Origin: Crossaster papposus | Taxonomy: Eukaryota > Echinodermata > Asteroidea > Velatida > Solasteridae | Length of the DNA stretch: 64,000 bases | Direction of reading: 5' to 3' | Assembly: GCA_037893245.1 (NCBI GenBank) | Contig: JBAIAA010000257.1 | Span: forward strand, 248,001-312,000 | In this document: positions 10,801 to 25,800 of the stretch, in pieces | Numbering within the stretch: position 1 is the stretch's first letter | Layout of the letters: each line of letters opens with the position of its first letter | The notes under the pieces: generated by a model | The model's input: only the letters and a program-made list of their open reading frames with translations | Databases searched by the model: none | Told to the model about the DNA's origin: nothing | Translations under genes and position numbers: made by a program

Positions 10801-13800
10801 TGTCAATTCAACACGACTTTGTACCTGTTCGACCCTCATACTGTCATAGATTGAAATATTATTTTGTGTTATAATAAGCCATTTGCGCGTGACCCCGAGT
10901 TAAATTTAAATAATATCTGGTACACTGACTTGTTCATACAGCTTGGCACAGTTTAACTTTAAATTATCTAGACCAAAGACACCACATGATTCGGGCAAGC
11001 TCTTGCATAGGTACGTAAGAGACGCTCAGCACCAATACATTGTTTACAATGGGTGAGAATGGCAAAAAGACACCAGACCATTCCAGAGCTGGGGGTTGCT
11101 AGCGTAAGGCTTGCCCCGAATCACGTGATATAGCAACAGCGTCTTTGGTCTGGAGAATTTAAAGTTAAACTGTGCCAAGCTGTGTGAGCAAGTCAGTGTA
11201 CCAGGTGTTATTCAAATTTAACTCGGGTTCATGCGCAAATGGCTTATTGGCCTATGGGTTTGAAATTTCACCAGAATCAGTTTAACAGTTTCTTATATAG
11301 TGTTTTGAATTTGCAAGGATGGGTATGTTTCTTATTTACCAGTTCGCGCCGGGATTATTTTAACATCACCGAGCCGACGCGCGGGATTATTTTTAACGAA
11401 ACTCAATCCGAAGCAGGTTTATGGCCGATAGTACCTGGAAGCACACCCACGCATTTCCAGTCTTGCTCGCTGCTGACAGATATTTCCGGCCTTGCACGTG
11501 GCTTGTTTATGCGTCATCTGTTTCAAATCTGGGGAAAACTTTGCGTTTATATACCGGTACGTCATCCGGTGCGAACTGGTTGAAGGTAGGATACACCATT
11601 GGTAATTGCTTAAATTATCATGAATGGGTATCAAACATCAACAGCATGGCGTCCTCCATAGCAAAGTGCCGCTGTCGCAAAGTACATGATGATTGTTGCA
11701 TTTGTTTCTTCGATCAAGGCTTTTCTTTCTCGAAATCACTAGTGCTAGTGCTAGTGCTAGTGCCGGTCCAAACGTTCCGTGCCAGTACCACATCGTGAAC
11801 ATGAGTTCTTTATAAAATTTCCAAGACTTGCTGGAACTGTCCTTCCTGGCTTTATTCAGCCATTCCGGTAAGGTCTCGGGTACAAACTCCGGAATATTCT
11901 TTAGAGATTTCGAGAAAGAAAAGCCTCGATCGAAGAAACAAATGCAACAATCATCATGTACTTAATTGCAACAGCAGCACTTTGCTATGGAGGATGCCAA
12001 GTTTGTTGATGTTCGATACCCACTAAAGGTCACGTGACTTAGAGGGTGAATCGGTCTATTCGGTAGTACACAATTTTGATATATTTGCAAATGGTGTATC
12101 CTACTTTTAAATTGTAACTTAGCGTTTTATTTTATTATTTTTTAGAAACTGAGTGCAGCAGTGACGAGTTCAAGTGTCATGACAATCAATGCATTCTACA
12201 GCATTGGGTGTGTGATGGTTCCAATGACTGCACAGACGGATCGGACGAGATCAATTCCACTTGTACCGGTCCCACTACCAGTAAGGTCTAATTTTATTTC
12301 ATGTTTTTAAATTCACATTCATAAATACCTTAGACACTTGTTTACCCATTCCCATTGGTCACGAGCCCGTCACGTGGTTGGTTTTAAACAGCGGCCAATT
12401 TCATAGAGCTGCTAAGCACAAAAGTTTGCTTAGCATGATAATTTGTCCTTGGCAAAAACAAGGTTACAGACCAAATTTTCACGTGATCTTTTGTTGTTTT
12501 CGATTGATAATCAGCTGGATTATGGCTTAGTATGAAAAACCCGTAGAATTTTGGCTGGTAACCTGTTTTTAATGAGCAAGACTTTTTGGTGCTAAGCAAA
12601 TTTTTGTGCTTAGCAGCTCTATGAAATTGGCCCCAGATGATAAAGAAATGTCTTGCAGAAATCAAAAACAAATTTACTACCGAATTATTAAGAAATATCT
12701 TACTTATTTGAAAGTAAATAATGATTCTAGGTATCCAGCAAAATGATTGCACTAGAAATCAAGTAAACTCAAAATTGAAACGGCGATCGCGAAAAAAACA
12801 CCAAGAACAGCATAAGAACCACTGCACGATGTCTGTTAAAAACGAACGCCATTTTTCTTGCTTTTCTCGGCATCCATGATTGTAAAACTTTGAAGTTGTT
12901 TATGTCTTATTCTCTAGCTGGATGTTCCATTATTTAGCTGGATGTTCCATTATTTAGCTGGATGTTCCATTATTTAGCTGGATGTTCCATTATTTAGCTG
13001 GATGTTCCATTATTTAGCTGGATGTTCCATTATTTAGCTGGATGTTCGATTATTTAGCTGGATGTTCCATTATTTAGCTGGAGGGTTGTTTTAAAAAACC
13101 ACAAAGGGAAATTGTTGAACAAAACCTGTTGAACAGTTGCCCTAATAACTACTGCTGTTCTCCAGTAACCTTACGCTAAATAAAGAGTTGTTGGGGGGGG
13201 GGGGGGGGGGGGGGGGGGTTTTGAAACAATTGCTAAATCTAGTCATGTTATCTTGTACTTTCTAACCTTAGTGAACTTAGGATGTTTAACTCTGGACTGA
13301 GAAGTTAAAAAAACCTGTAACACTTCTGCAATTTCCTGTGTTATAAATATATCCTGTCTGCACTTGTGACCCATGTCAAAGGAAATAAATCAGAAATCCT
13401 AAGGGTTTACATTTTGAGAGATCAAGGTCATTGGTCGTGTTCTCAATAGACTTTGTTTGGTTAACTTCCTGCGACTTTTCTCTAGAATGACCAACATTTA
13501 ATTCAATGAGAACGTGCGGTAGAATAACGTCCTTGTCAATGTAAAACTACCAGGCTGAAAAATGGTCGCGAAAAGTTATCGCTCAGTCGCGGTAAGGTAT
13601 CAGGGACGCCGAATAGTCCAATGGGAATTTCGCTTTGTAGAAATACCTTGACCATGCGTTAACTGCGTTTATCGCGAGGTCTAATGTTTGACATTCTGGC
13701 ATTGTATTTTTGTTGTATTTGGACCCAATTATTAGATTTATCCGGAAAACTAAAAATTCTCTGTTCATTGGCATAGGTAGTTTTTAGCCTCAGGTTAGCT

Positions 13801-16800
13801 TGTCTGTTTTTGTTGTTGTTGTTATTAGTTGGGGTGATGGAATAAAAAACTCTCCTTGCCCCCCCACAATCCCCCCCCCCCCCCCCCTCACAATCCCCCC
13901 GCCCCTCACAATCCCCCCGCCCCTCACAATCCCCCCGCTGTAAGGGAACTCGTATCTATCCAACCGGCGGCTGTCGGTTACCAGCGGTTTTTCTCTTGTC
14001 TGAGCATTTTTAACCAGTTCGCGCCGGATGACGAATATAAACGCGAAGTTTTTTCCAGAGCAAGGCCGGAAATGTCTGTCAGCAGCGAGCAAGACCGGAA
14101 TTGCGTGGGTGTGCTTCCCAGTACTGGCGGCCTGAACCTGCTTCGGATCGAGTTTCGTTAAAAATAATCCCGCGCGTCGGCTCGGTGATGTTAAAATTAT
14201 TCCGGCGCGAACTGGTTAAAAGAATGAGCCTACTTCATGAATATTTGTATATGCAAGAGGTGTACGATAGAAACCGCAACTTTGATATAGACTGTACCTG
14301 AATACATCCATTTGTGTCTACCAGAGAGATAAGCTGGGATTATTGGGAAGTAAACCGCGTGTAATTGGTCTCTTTGTTTGAACCCCTACTGCCAGGCAGA
14401 GTCAAGCATAAACCTCTGCTCTGACTAAAGGTAGTCCATTTGCAGATATCGAAAATATTTACTACCGAATTATTAAGAAATATCTTACTTAATTGAAAGT
14501 AAATAACGATTCTAGGCATTCAGCAAAAGGATTGCGCTAGATATCCTGTAATTATTTTTTAAAAATGAATTTTATAAAGAAACATTCGCGATCGCCGGAT
14601 GGCGATCGCGAAAAAACAAAGATAACATAAGAATAACGGCTCGACCCCGGTTGAAAACAAACGCTGTTTTTCGTGCTTTTCTCGGCATCCATGATTGTAA
14701 AACTTCGGAAAAGTCAGTTAAACGATATTTACTATGAAATACAACCCCCCAAATCTACCCATTCATGATAATTCAAGCAATTACCAACGGTGTATCCTAC
14801 CTTTAAGGCTGATGTGTGCAGTGACCCGTAGATAATGAGCTCATTGTACATCAGGAAATGAACCATTGGGTAATCGCCGGTTACCCGTCGGTTACCCGGC
14901 CGCCGGTTGGATAGATACATGTTCCCTAGCCCAGGCACGGCTGCCGGGTACCCATGCACGCATGATGTAGGGATTGTAGAGAGTTCGTACATGATGTTCA
15001 CGTCCAAAAGCGTGGATTTGCAATTTATTTTCTGAAAATAAGTTGCCTAAAGACACATTAGCTTTTAATAACCCATGACGATCTGTAGTTCCAGACAGAA
15101 TGAAGACATAGTATAAGCAAAATTTTGGCTTCCTTCATCAGGTAAAAATATGAAAAAATGTTTCGCTATGGCAGGATACATTGATACCCTGGACGTCAGT
15201 CGTAATGCAATGAAGAACTTCGTCCAACCTGGGCTACATGTTCCCTAAGATTTTCAAAGTTTTTAGAGTGATAAACTCATGTTGTTAGATGCGCAGTCAC
15301 ACATTGTTGTTCTCCCATATGTCTGTGTATTGTTCCAGGTCCGCCACCGTTATCGCCATCCTGTGACGAGGGTTTGTTTGCCTGCCCTACGGGCGCCGTG
15401 CGATGCATCCCGACCCGTTGGGTGTGCGACGGAGAGGCCGATTGTGCCAGCGGCGGTGATGACGAGCTCGGATGCCCTGTGCCCACCTGCGACGAGAATC
15501 TGAACTTCCAGTGCATGTCCGACTACAGGTGCATCCCGAAGAACTGGGCGTGCGATGGGGATAGAGATTGCGGTGAGCATAAAATAATTACGACCGATTT
15601 CTAGTAGGCCACACACCTCAACAAATGTAACCGGCTTTACAAAAAAGGGTATTAACCCTAACCCTGCCAGATGCAGCACAGCTAGTGCATCAGAAAAAAA
15701 AGACAATTTGTTCACTCCCAAAATTTGATAGTGGTCCCCTGAAGTATTTACCTACCTTTTCGTATGAGTGACCTTAAACCTAATTTTCCTCTCGGAACTC
15801 TTTATTCAGAAAGAGGAAAACCTTAAGTAGGTAAACACTGGGAGTCGTGAACTAAGAACAATTGGGTTAGGGCATAAACAAAGGGTCCACGATTGACCGA
15901 CTGTTCACGATTCAAAAATGCACATGTCCACAGTCAGTTTTACCCTTTCTGGAAAAAAACAACCTAACCCTAACGGTCTTCAATCCTTCAAAATCAATAT
16001 GATTTTACACACACCCTAGGGAGTTTGGTTAAAATTAAAATGGGTTCGGGTTATATAGAACAAATAAAGGGGGAACACATAAAGAGGCCCAGAAATAAAA
16101 TTTGGGTTTCAAAAAATGTCTACAAGCCAGTGTTTTTTAACTACATGAAGACAAAGGAATGTCCACAGTACGTATGAAAGGTAAAGCTGTACAGGTACGG
16201 GTGTGTGTAGACGTTGGCAAGTCCGCACAATGTCTTCGCTGCCTGCTTAGTGTGGGCATCTTTTGTTCCGAGGTCTCTGAGCATATGTAACGCTTGTACA
16301 TACATGTATGTGACCTGCTCCCACAAAACCAGACATAAGTGTGTGTTTTTTTTAAGTGAGATATAGTTATTTCCATTTAGTACACATCTTCAGCTTTCAT
16401 TTGGTACCCAAACCACCTTTATACCATACATACTTCCAATGATGAGGATTTTAAGACGATATATTTGGGAGATAAATTACCACTTTTAGGCCACAGTTTG
16501 CCTCAATAAATGCATGATTTTTGTTCTTTCTCATCAATAAAGTTGATTTTGTTTAACTGAGGGTTTGAGTTTAGTATTAAGGAATACAAAAATAACGAAA
16601 AACCAAAATCGATGTCCGCCAGATTTTTTTACCCCATTTTAACTTTGACGAGCTGTATCTCGAAATAGCCTAGTGCGACTTATGTCGGGTTTCGTAGGAG
16701 CGGGTCACATTATGTGCACTGTCTTTATCTGTCTAGGTGATGGAAGTGACGAAGAGGTAATAATGTGTGAAAGTGCTCGTCACACCTGCGGCTACGATGA

Positions 16801-19800
16801 ACGCACCTGCGACAACGGCATGTGCATAACCCAGCAATGGTGGTGTGACGGAATGGCCGAATGCACCGACATGTCGGACGAAACTGACTGCGACGACATT
16901 GGTAAATACTAACATGCTGAATATTAAAGGGATCGTATACGTTTGGTAATTACTCCCAAAATTAATGGCAATAAAAATTTGGTAAGAAGTACAGCAGCTT
17001 TGGATAGTATAATGCATTTTTAGAAACTTTTCACTTCGAAGTACTGCGGATATGGACAAAGATATCACTTTTTATCCCCAAAAATTTGAATCTGAGAAGC
17101 GTTACTGCAGTGAGATTTCTCAGATCGTGTATTCCAATGCAGATTATTCTTCCTGCGCGGACATAACCGCTCCAGATTTTCGGCAATATCTCAAAATCGC
17201 TACCACCTTTTGAAATGAAATTTGTACGATTAGTTTTATGGTATATAACTATAACTATATAACTATATAGGATTGAAACAAACAGTGGGTTCCAATTACC
17301 AAACGTTCACGATCCCTTTAAAGAAATTACTTATAGTTGTAAACCATTCAAATGCAAGAGCACACGCCGCACCCCTTTTTCATCAATTTAATACACTTCC
17401 CATCATAGAGTTATACAAATACCACCTTGGAGTCATTATGTCTAAATACAATATGAACCTATTACCTACAACATTTTCGCAACTCTTCAGTAGAAATACA
17501 GACATCCACCAGTACGATACAAGAAATTCAAGGAAATTGCATTTTTATAGAGTAAGAACCTCTAGGTATTTATCTACAGTTAACTAGTTCGAGCCGACGT
17601 GCGGGATTGTTTTTAACAAAACTCGATCCGAGGCTGGTTCAGGCCGATGGTACCGGGAAGCACACCCGCGCATTTCCAGCCTTGCTCGCTGCTGACAGAT
17701 ATTTCCGGCCTTGCTCGCTGCTGACAGATATTTCCGGCCTTGCTCGTGGCGTGTTTATGCGTCATCCGTTTCGAATCTGGGGAAAACTTTGCGTTTATAT
17801 ACGTCATCCGACGCAAACTGGTTAAACACCAAGGACCCAGTTTTTTGAATAGCCTCCCCCCTAAAACATCTTAAGAAATATCTATTAAAGAATTGTATCT
17901 AAATTTTGGTACTATACCTGTCTGTTTTAAAAAATTCGTTGTTGGAAATTAATAGTAGTGACAACCACCAATATTATTTCTGTGTTAGTATTTCTGCAAT
18001 AACTCTATCTAGATAGCTCATTACACGTTAAGCATTTTATTTTTATTTTTGGTTTAAATCTAACGTACATTAATGTTTTATTCACGGGTGCCTGGCCTGG
18101 TACAAGCTTCGGATTTCTGTCAGCCTCCTCGAAACATCATCATTACACTATTTAATTTATGCTATGTAATTGAATGATTCATTTCAGTAAAAATTATGCT
18201 TGGAAATAAATCAAATCAAATCAAATCAAATCAAATCAAATCAAATCAAATCAAATCAAATCAAATCAAATCAAATCAAATCAAATCAAATCAAATCAAA
18301 TCAAATCAAATCAAATCAAATCAAATCAAATCAAATCAAATCAAATCAAATCAAATCAAATCAAATCAAATCAAATCAAAGCTTGTTCGGTAACTCGATG
18401 AAGTCGACCGGCTCAAAAGTTATTCGGGATAACATCACTGACGTCATGTCATCAAGTTTGGTGATAAGCAAAGCCATATGCCCATTTATTAACTACAGGA
18501 GTGTCCATCACTGCACATGGAAAGAATCCTCCAATGCGCTGCAGCTGGGGTGCATTGGTATATGTACCACTGACTTGCAGTATAACAACTCTCATAGAGC
18601 AAGGGTTATTATTAGTAGGATTGTACTTTATACAGAGCCAAAAATTTGCCAACCGGAGGAATTCTTCTGCTCCGTGGATAATAACTGCATCAGACGGAGC
18701 TGGGTCTGCGATGGGGAGAAGGACTGTGACAGCGGGACCGACGAAGAAGACTGTGTGGACGTGACCTGTGAAGCTACCGAATTTCAGTGCGCGACAGCAC
18801 TGGAACAACCAATTCTGAAGTGCATTCCGCAGAGGTGGGCCTGTGACGGTGAAAATGATTGTGGTGAGTAGGGAAGGGTAGGCACTCACCGCGTTAGGGG
18901 GACAGGCCCTTTTGTTTGGAAAAGACAGACCGAGTAGTGGGGACATTTTCGAGTCCCCATAAGCGCGTTGGGTGTTCAGTAAAGGTAGAACAAGGTAAAA
19001 TCGGGTTAGGGTATAATGAAAGAAAATGAAGAAGAGGACAAATTAGGGTGATCCTGAAAATGTTTAGAATTTTAGAATGTTCTGAGTTTCAGATTAGAGA
19101 GATTTCAGTTTACACACAAACCCTATGAGTTGTCCCCATAACGCTATGTACCAAAAGAATATATGTTCTAGCCTTCACCTAAATGTGACCGGCTCTACAA
19201 AAAGTTGTCTTATGTCGCAAACAAATGAAATTGAGTTATATACATGATAGGAAAGCCCACAACATAAGCTTTCATTTAGTACCGTAATTTCCTGCGGACA
19301 AGGCGCTCGGCGGTTAAGGCGCAGGTCCCTAAAATCACCCCAAACAAAATCAAACGTCAACAGATAAAGCGCACCGCCGAATAAGGCGCATGCTTGAACG
19401 CACCCAGAAGAACACCAGGCGCCACCCGGTGTAGGTACATCGCCACAAAGGGGTCATTTTGTTGCCTTAGAACGATCCCACGATTCCAAGCAAGAATTTG
19501 CTGAGTACTTGAGTTTATCTGGCACGCAAACAATGTATGAAAACTTCAAACCAGTACAGTCACAATATCGCACGAGATTTACGTCTGCTCTTATTCCTCA
19601 ATGCTTTGCCGATACATGTATCGTAAACTGCATGCATACACGTACATGTATAGCACATGCAGCGATCGCGTGTGTGCCCAGAGAGGGGTATCCCTAATTG
19701 CTCAATTGCGACACCCCCTAGTCTTTTTTCCAGTCGTTGTGAGCGCTCCGCGCTGTGTAGTTCGGATGGTGAATTGCATGAAGCCGGAACGTAGACGAAA

Positions 19801-22800
19801 AAACGTTTAGAAAACGGCCACATAGTACAGGCCAGCTTTTTATCGCTGTTGTATGCGTCATGCAGCGCGCGCTGCCGAGTGCTAAATCTAGTATGTACAT
19901 GTACGTCTGTGGGTCGTTGCGTGAAATCGCGTGCGCATGTAATTGTGACAACAATTTATATCAAATTATACTTACCGCGCGCTCTGGATCTCCGGTCTGG
20001 ATCAGAGAGAGCGGCCGCTCGTAGTCTACGGTAGTCGTGTGGCAAATATTACGGGGGCGATTTTGGACCATTTCCTATTTTTAGGAAATGCATCGACACA
20101 ATATCGTAAGAACTGTTATTGCGATTTTCGATTATAAGGTGGTATCGCCCAAGCATATTGTTGGAATGAAACTGAAAGCACGGTCGTGGGGGCCGGGGGG
20201 GATCAACACATCGCGGCATTGTTGGAATGGAAACACGGTCACAATGTTTGGAGAGTTGAGCTAATTGGTTGACCGCATTATTGAGTAAGATTGCGGCGTT
20301 GAAAGAATTCTTCACACAAAGACCGTCACTTTGAACTCAAGCGACATCATATACGGCGCACCGAAAGATAAGGCGCAGCGATGTTTTTTGTGGTCTAGAA
20401 AGTCAGATAAGCCGCGTCTTTACCGCAGGAAATTACGGTATATAATAGAGATCCCTAGCCCCTCCCATTGTGGATACACGACGTGTTTACACATTGATTA
20501 CTTTTTTCGGAGTTCAAATTACACAACTGAAAAAACAGGCTTTGAAATAGCCAGCTCTGTTGTACTACAACAGAACGATGCACACAAAATGGTATTTTTT
20601 TCCACTTTATTCATCAAAATCAACATTCTTTTAATGAAACCTTAAACTGTAGGTATTAAAGATTTCATTCATGACAAAAAAACCCAAAAAAACATTTTGA
20701 TGAAATGTTCACCCTCTCAACGTTGACCGAGCCATTACATGATAGTGCATAGCGCGACTTAAGACGCCTTTTTTGTAGAGCCGGTCACAGTTGTGGGGAC
20801 AGGTTCTTTTGTATGGAAAAAAACAGACCGAGTAGTGGGAAAATTTTCGTGTCCCTATAGCGCGTTGGGTCTCCAGTAAAAAAGGTTAACTTAAGAGGTA
20901 GAATTAGGTTGGGTTATAATGAAAGAAAATGGAGAAGAAGACAAATTACTAATTAGGGTGATGTTGAACATTTTAGAATTTTTAAATGTTCTGAGTTCGA
21001 GTTTAGAGAGATTTTCCTTAGCGCACAAACCCTATGGACCCTATGGATTGTCTCCATATTGCAATGTACAAAACAAATCGATGGCCCTGAAAGTGTAACG
21101 GCTGCAAGTGTAAAATTATTTTTGTATTAAACACTTTGGTCGGGACTTACAAAAAAGCCCTCCTATATATAGTGCAGTTGCCATAGAATTGTAGGAACCT
21201 TTCAAAACCTTTCAAGTTTCCTGGACTGAAAGGTTTTGAAAGGTGAGAAAACTGTCTGACAAAAGGGACCTATGAAAGATTTTGAAAGGTAAAACAACTT
21301 TCTGAACAAACTGGTGTGAGAAAAAAAATAGGTATTGAAAGGTGTAGTAGTGCAGTAGCAACAAATTCTGGAGCGTTTTGAAAGGTTCATACTTATTTAT
21401 AGCCATTTCGTCAAGTAAGCTTATTTTGAAAGGTTTTGAAAGGTAAAACCATAGAAGGGTTACGGAATCTTGTCCTAACCGAGTACCTATTAACGAGTCG
21501 ACTGTATACGAGTATAAGTTGGAGATGTGTCCTACAAAGATAACACTTACAATTTAATTTCCCAAGCTATACCGATCGCGCCGAGAAATAAGACTGAGCT
21601 TTTCAATCGTGTTACAGGTGACAACAGTGACGAGGAACCGGAAGTGTGTCCGACCGAGGGGCCTGTGTGCGGATCGCGTGAACGCATGTGTAACAACGGA
21701 GACTGCATCCATGCCAGCTGGTGGTGCGACTCTGAAATGGACTGTATGGACGGGGAGGACGAGAGCAATTGCGGTATCTATATACTATAACATTCTAAGT
21801 TCAGTAAGGTTAGAAAGTACAAGATAACATGACTAGATTTAGCGTCGTGCAGTGGCTCTTATGCTGTTTTTGTTTTTGTTTTGCGATCGTCGTTTTTTTG
21901 TCTGTCTGAGTGTCTAATTGTGTCTGTCTGGGTGTCGGGCTGGGTTTGTTTATGGTGTAAATGGAGGACACATCCCTGACACCACGTCGGTGAATTGTGG
22001 TTAGGTGTGTAATAGAGGATGTCCTCGATTGATATTCGTGTACAAAACCAATGAGAGTACAAACAAAGGAAAATTGTCGAGAGGAACCAAACAAATTTAG
22101 TCAACGTTTTTTAACTACACGAAGACAAAGGAATGTCCATAGTACGTATGTAAGGTAAAGCTATATGTCTGTGTGGGTGTCGGGCTGGGTTTGTTTATGG
22201 TGTAAATGGCGGACACATCCCTGGGGCCATGTATAATCGAGGACGTCCTCGATTGAAATTCGTGTACAAAACCAATGAGAGTACAAACAAAGGGAAATCG
22301 TCGAGAGAAACAAAAACAATCCTCGACTTTACACAATAAACAAACCTAATTGGGTCTGTCTGGGTGTTTGTGTGCGTTGGTATTGACCGGCAATCATGGT
22401 CGTCGAACAAACAAATTGGGAGGCAAACAATGGGTCCACGATTTACACAACGTCCACGATCTCAACTCGTGTACAAATCCTATGGCGATCATCCGAAAAC
22501 AAAAGAAGTAAGACGGTCGGACAATGCCCCGTCCACGATTGCCGGTCAATACATGACTGTGTGTGTCTGTGTGTTTGTTTAAGGTGTAAATGGAGGACAC
22601 ATGCCTGGCGACACGAAGGTGAATTGGGGTTAGGGTTAGAATCGAGGACGACCTCGATTGAGATTCGTGTACAAAACCAATGAGAGCCGTCGGAAAAAGT
22701 ACAAACAAGGTACAAACAAGGGAAATTTTTGAGAGGAACAAATGAAACTCGATTTACACCATAAACAAACGTACATGTACGTGTACGTATACGTGCTCGT

Positions 22801-25800
22801 ATACACGCAGCCCTATGGGGAAGGTAAAACAATAGGATAAATTTACCCCAGAGCGAAAATCCTTAGATATCTAAGGCCATAGCGTTAAATATTACAATAG
22901 GACAAAGATAAACAAACAAGGGTAACAAAAGTCTCCATATGCGCAGTTGTGTGTGTCGGGCTGCGTGTGTCTGTCTGCTTGTGTGGGCTTCTGTTTGTAA
23001 TTCGATTATCTCTAAAAAAGTAGCCACTGTATGAAGTTAAAAATGAGGACCCAAGAGTGTGTAGTATTCAGTTTGGATGAGCGTATTTTTCAGAAAATTG
23101 ACCAATAGCGTGTATTCGAATAGAAACTGTGTCAGGCGGACTCTATACCACATGATGGGTGTGTACGTCTGAGTAGGTAAGCAACAGCAATCGTGGACTA
23201 TGGACAATTGGGTTAGGGCATAAACAAAGGGTCCACGATTGACCGACCGTCCACGATTGAAAAATCGTGTACAAAACCTATAGAAGCCCTTCCGAAACAG
23301 TACAAACAAAAGAGGGACAATAGGGGGTCCACAATTGCCAGTGTTTACATAATGCCTGTGTAAACACCGTTGATCGTGGACGGGAGACAAAGGAATTTTG
23401 GGGGAAACAATGCTGTCCACGATTGACACAAGGTCCACGATCTCGACTCGTACGCAAATCCTAGGGAGATCATCCGAAAACGTATAAACAAAGGAGGGAT
23501 TACGGTCGGGCAGTGCCCTGTCCACGATCGAAGGTCTTTACACACTTATGTGCATGGGGTGATGTAATCTCTTAAATGCCACAGATTGAAAAGAAGGATC
23601 CAAACTAAGAAAGGTTCTATAAATCACTTGTGGGTGTTGTCATTATCACGCAGAGTATTAAACTTGAAACGACATAAGCATGACAATTATTATTATTATT
23701 CACAGGAAACGGGACCTGCCCTCGCGAAAGTTTCACCTGCGACTCGGGGACGTGCGTACCGTCCGCCGCGCGCTGCGATGGCGTCCGAGACTGCGACGAC
23801 AACTCGGACGAAACGGTCTGTCAGTATGCTTCCTGCGACCTGCCCGATTTCTTCCAGTGCCCCAACAACCGCTTCTGCCTGGATATTGCTAAGGTCTGCG
23901 ACGGTATAGACGACTGTTCAAACGGGGAGGACGAAACAGAGTGTACTGTCCGTAAGTCCTCATTGAATGGTTATTTCTGCTTGGATCCTCAGAATAAATA
24001 ATTGTGAATAATTGCTCAACTCGGGGGAAACTTTTAACGTCATTGCTTATCAGGTCTCTACAAACCTAACAAAACGAGTATACCAAGATTTTTGAGTACG
24101 CTATCAAAAAATTCGCCGCCTGTACTCGACAAAACTGCTTCCGACATCAGAAATTTGCATTTGTGATAGCTTTTGTGACGAGTATCTCACAATCTATTCC
24201 ACTTAACTTTTGTTGTCGAACGTACGTGCGCAACGTTCACAGGAGTGGAACAAAGTCCTTTAGTTTGTATAACGAAATGCCACACGTAAAATGTGTAACC
24301 AACATAGATAATATGCGTATGGTTTGAAAGGTTCACCTTTCTACTTTAAAATGAGACATCAAACGTCCAAATCTAATAATGTTATAAGTAATTTTCAAAG
24401 AGAGGTCAAATTGACCATGGGACCGAGTTTTTTAATTTTGTTTGGATGTGCAAGTGTTGTAATGTAGACGAGCTGTAGGCGATTATCAGCTAATTGTGTC
24501 TAATTCCTTAACATCTATGTTCGATCGCTAAACACTGTCCACCAGTCACCAGCAAGGCCGGAAATCCCTGTCAGCAGCGAGCAAGGCAGGAAATGCTTCC
24601 GGGTGTGCTTCCCGGTAGTATCGGCCTGAACCCGCTTTGAATCAAGTTTCGTTAAAAATAATCCCGGGCCTCGGCTCGTTGATGTTAAAACAATTTTGGC
24701 GCGAACTGGTTAAAGCATACGATAAGTCAATGGGGTTAGGTAACAGTACCGGAACACGATAGGGGATCCTCGATCGTTATGGAAAAATACGACTGGGTGC
24801 TCACAGTTGTGTATGACTCGGCGGAAATTTTGAAAAAAAGACACTTATTATCTTCTACTTACAGAATCTTGTGATGACGAGAATGGAGGCTGCGGGGACC
24901 GACAATGTCTAACAGTCCCCAATGGATTTTTCTGCGAGTGCGGTGAGGGGTACCAGTTCACCATCTATGGATGTTCAGGTAAAAATAGAACTATATTCGT
25001 GGAAATAAAAGACAATTTTGAAATTTATGCAAATTTACCCAAGTCAGTTTCCCTTGTGGTTTATTTGTGCACTACGAGATAAAAAGTTGTATTCTCATTG
25101 AGTTATTCCACAATGTCAATTCCAAGGTTGTATCGTAAAATTGGGCTTGTTCACACGGTATTCTGCTGTTAAGTGCCTATGATTAGCGCCCTCAAACAAT
25201 TATCATATCGGTTACTTTATTTTATACTGACTCAAGGGTTAATCCACATCAGTAGAACCCACTCCAGAGCTCTGGCTCGGTCCAGTGTTGGCAGTTCTCA
25301 CACTCCAAGTGTCACGATCCAAAGGTTCAATGGCGGAAAGATTCCACCGTTCCCTATTCTTCTTTGCAACCTCCTTCCATCCAACCTCCTATCATCAGTC
25401 TTGATAAAAGTGACAATTTGGGAGATCGGCAACATAGGGCAAGATAGCTTTATAGTTGGCAAGCCGGACTTAAACCTGCGGCGGTCCGGTGTTCCATAGG
25501 TCGCCGGTTAAAGTCCTGCTTGCCAATTTTTTCAAATTTTTTACTTTTACACTCGTGATCCGAGAATCACTTGTTTGTTTCTCTCGATTCATTTTGTTTT
25601 CCTTAGATGTGGACGAATGTGCCCTGATCCCAAACCCCTGCCCCGGCCTGGACTGCAGCAATCAGCAGCCAGGATTCACCTGCGTCTGCCCCAACTCCAA
25701 TTACTACCTCGAAGCCGACGGGCACACCTGCAAGTCGGTTTCCCCGGAGCCTCCCAGGTTCCTGCTTGCTAATCGCGATACAGTGTTTGCGCTCAACGTC

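Noticed and set aside
13790-14161. Proline-rich and glycine-rich open frames
   Set aside because: Artefact of C-rich low-complexity DNA adjoining a MITE.
17273-17587. 104-codon frame resembling the end of a retroelement protein
   Set aside because: 17330-17580 reads like a LINE RT C-terminal tail ([13 protein letters not shown]-type), but it is short, overlaps a MITE end and shows no other motif; I do not call it.
18200-18871. A 223-codon open frame joining a Lys/Ser/Asn/Gln repeat to LDLa modules
   Set aside because: The pentanucleotide repeat simply lacks stops; a good acceptor at 18634 and phase-1 continuity show the real exon begins at 18636.
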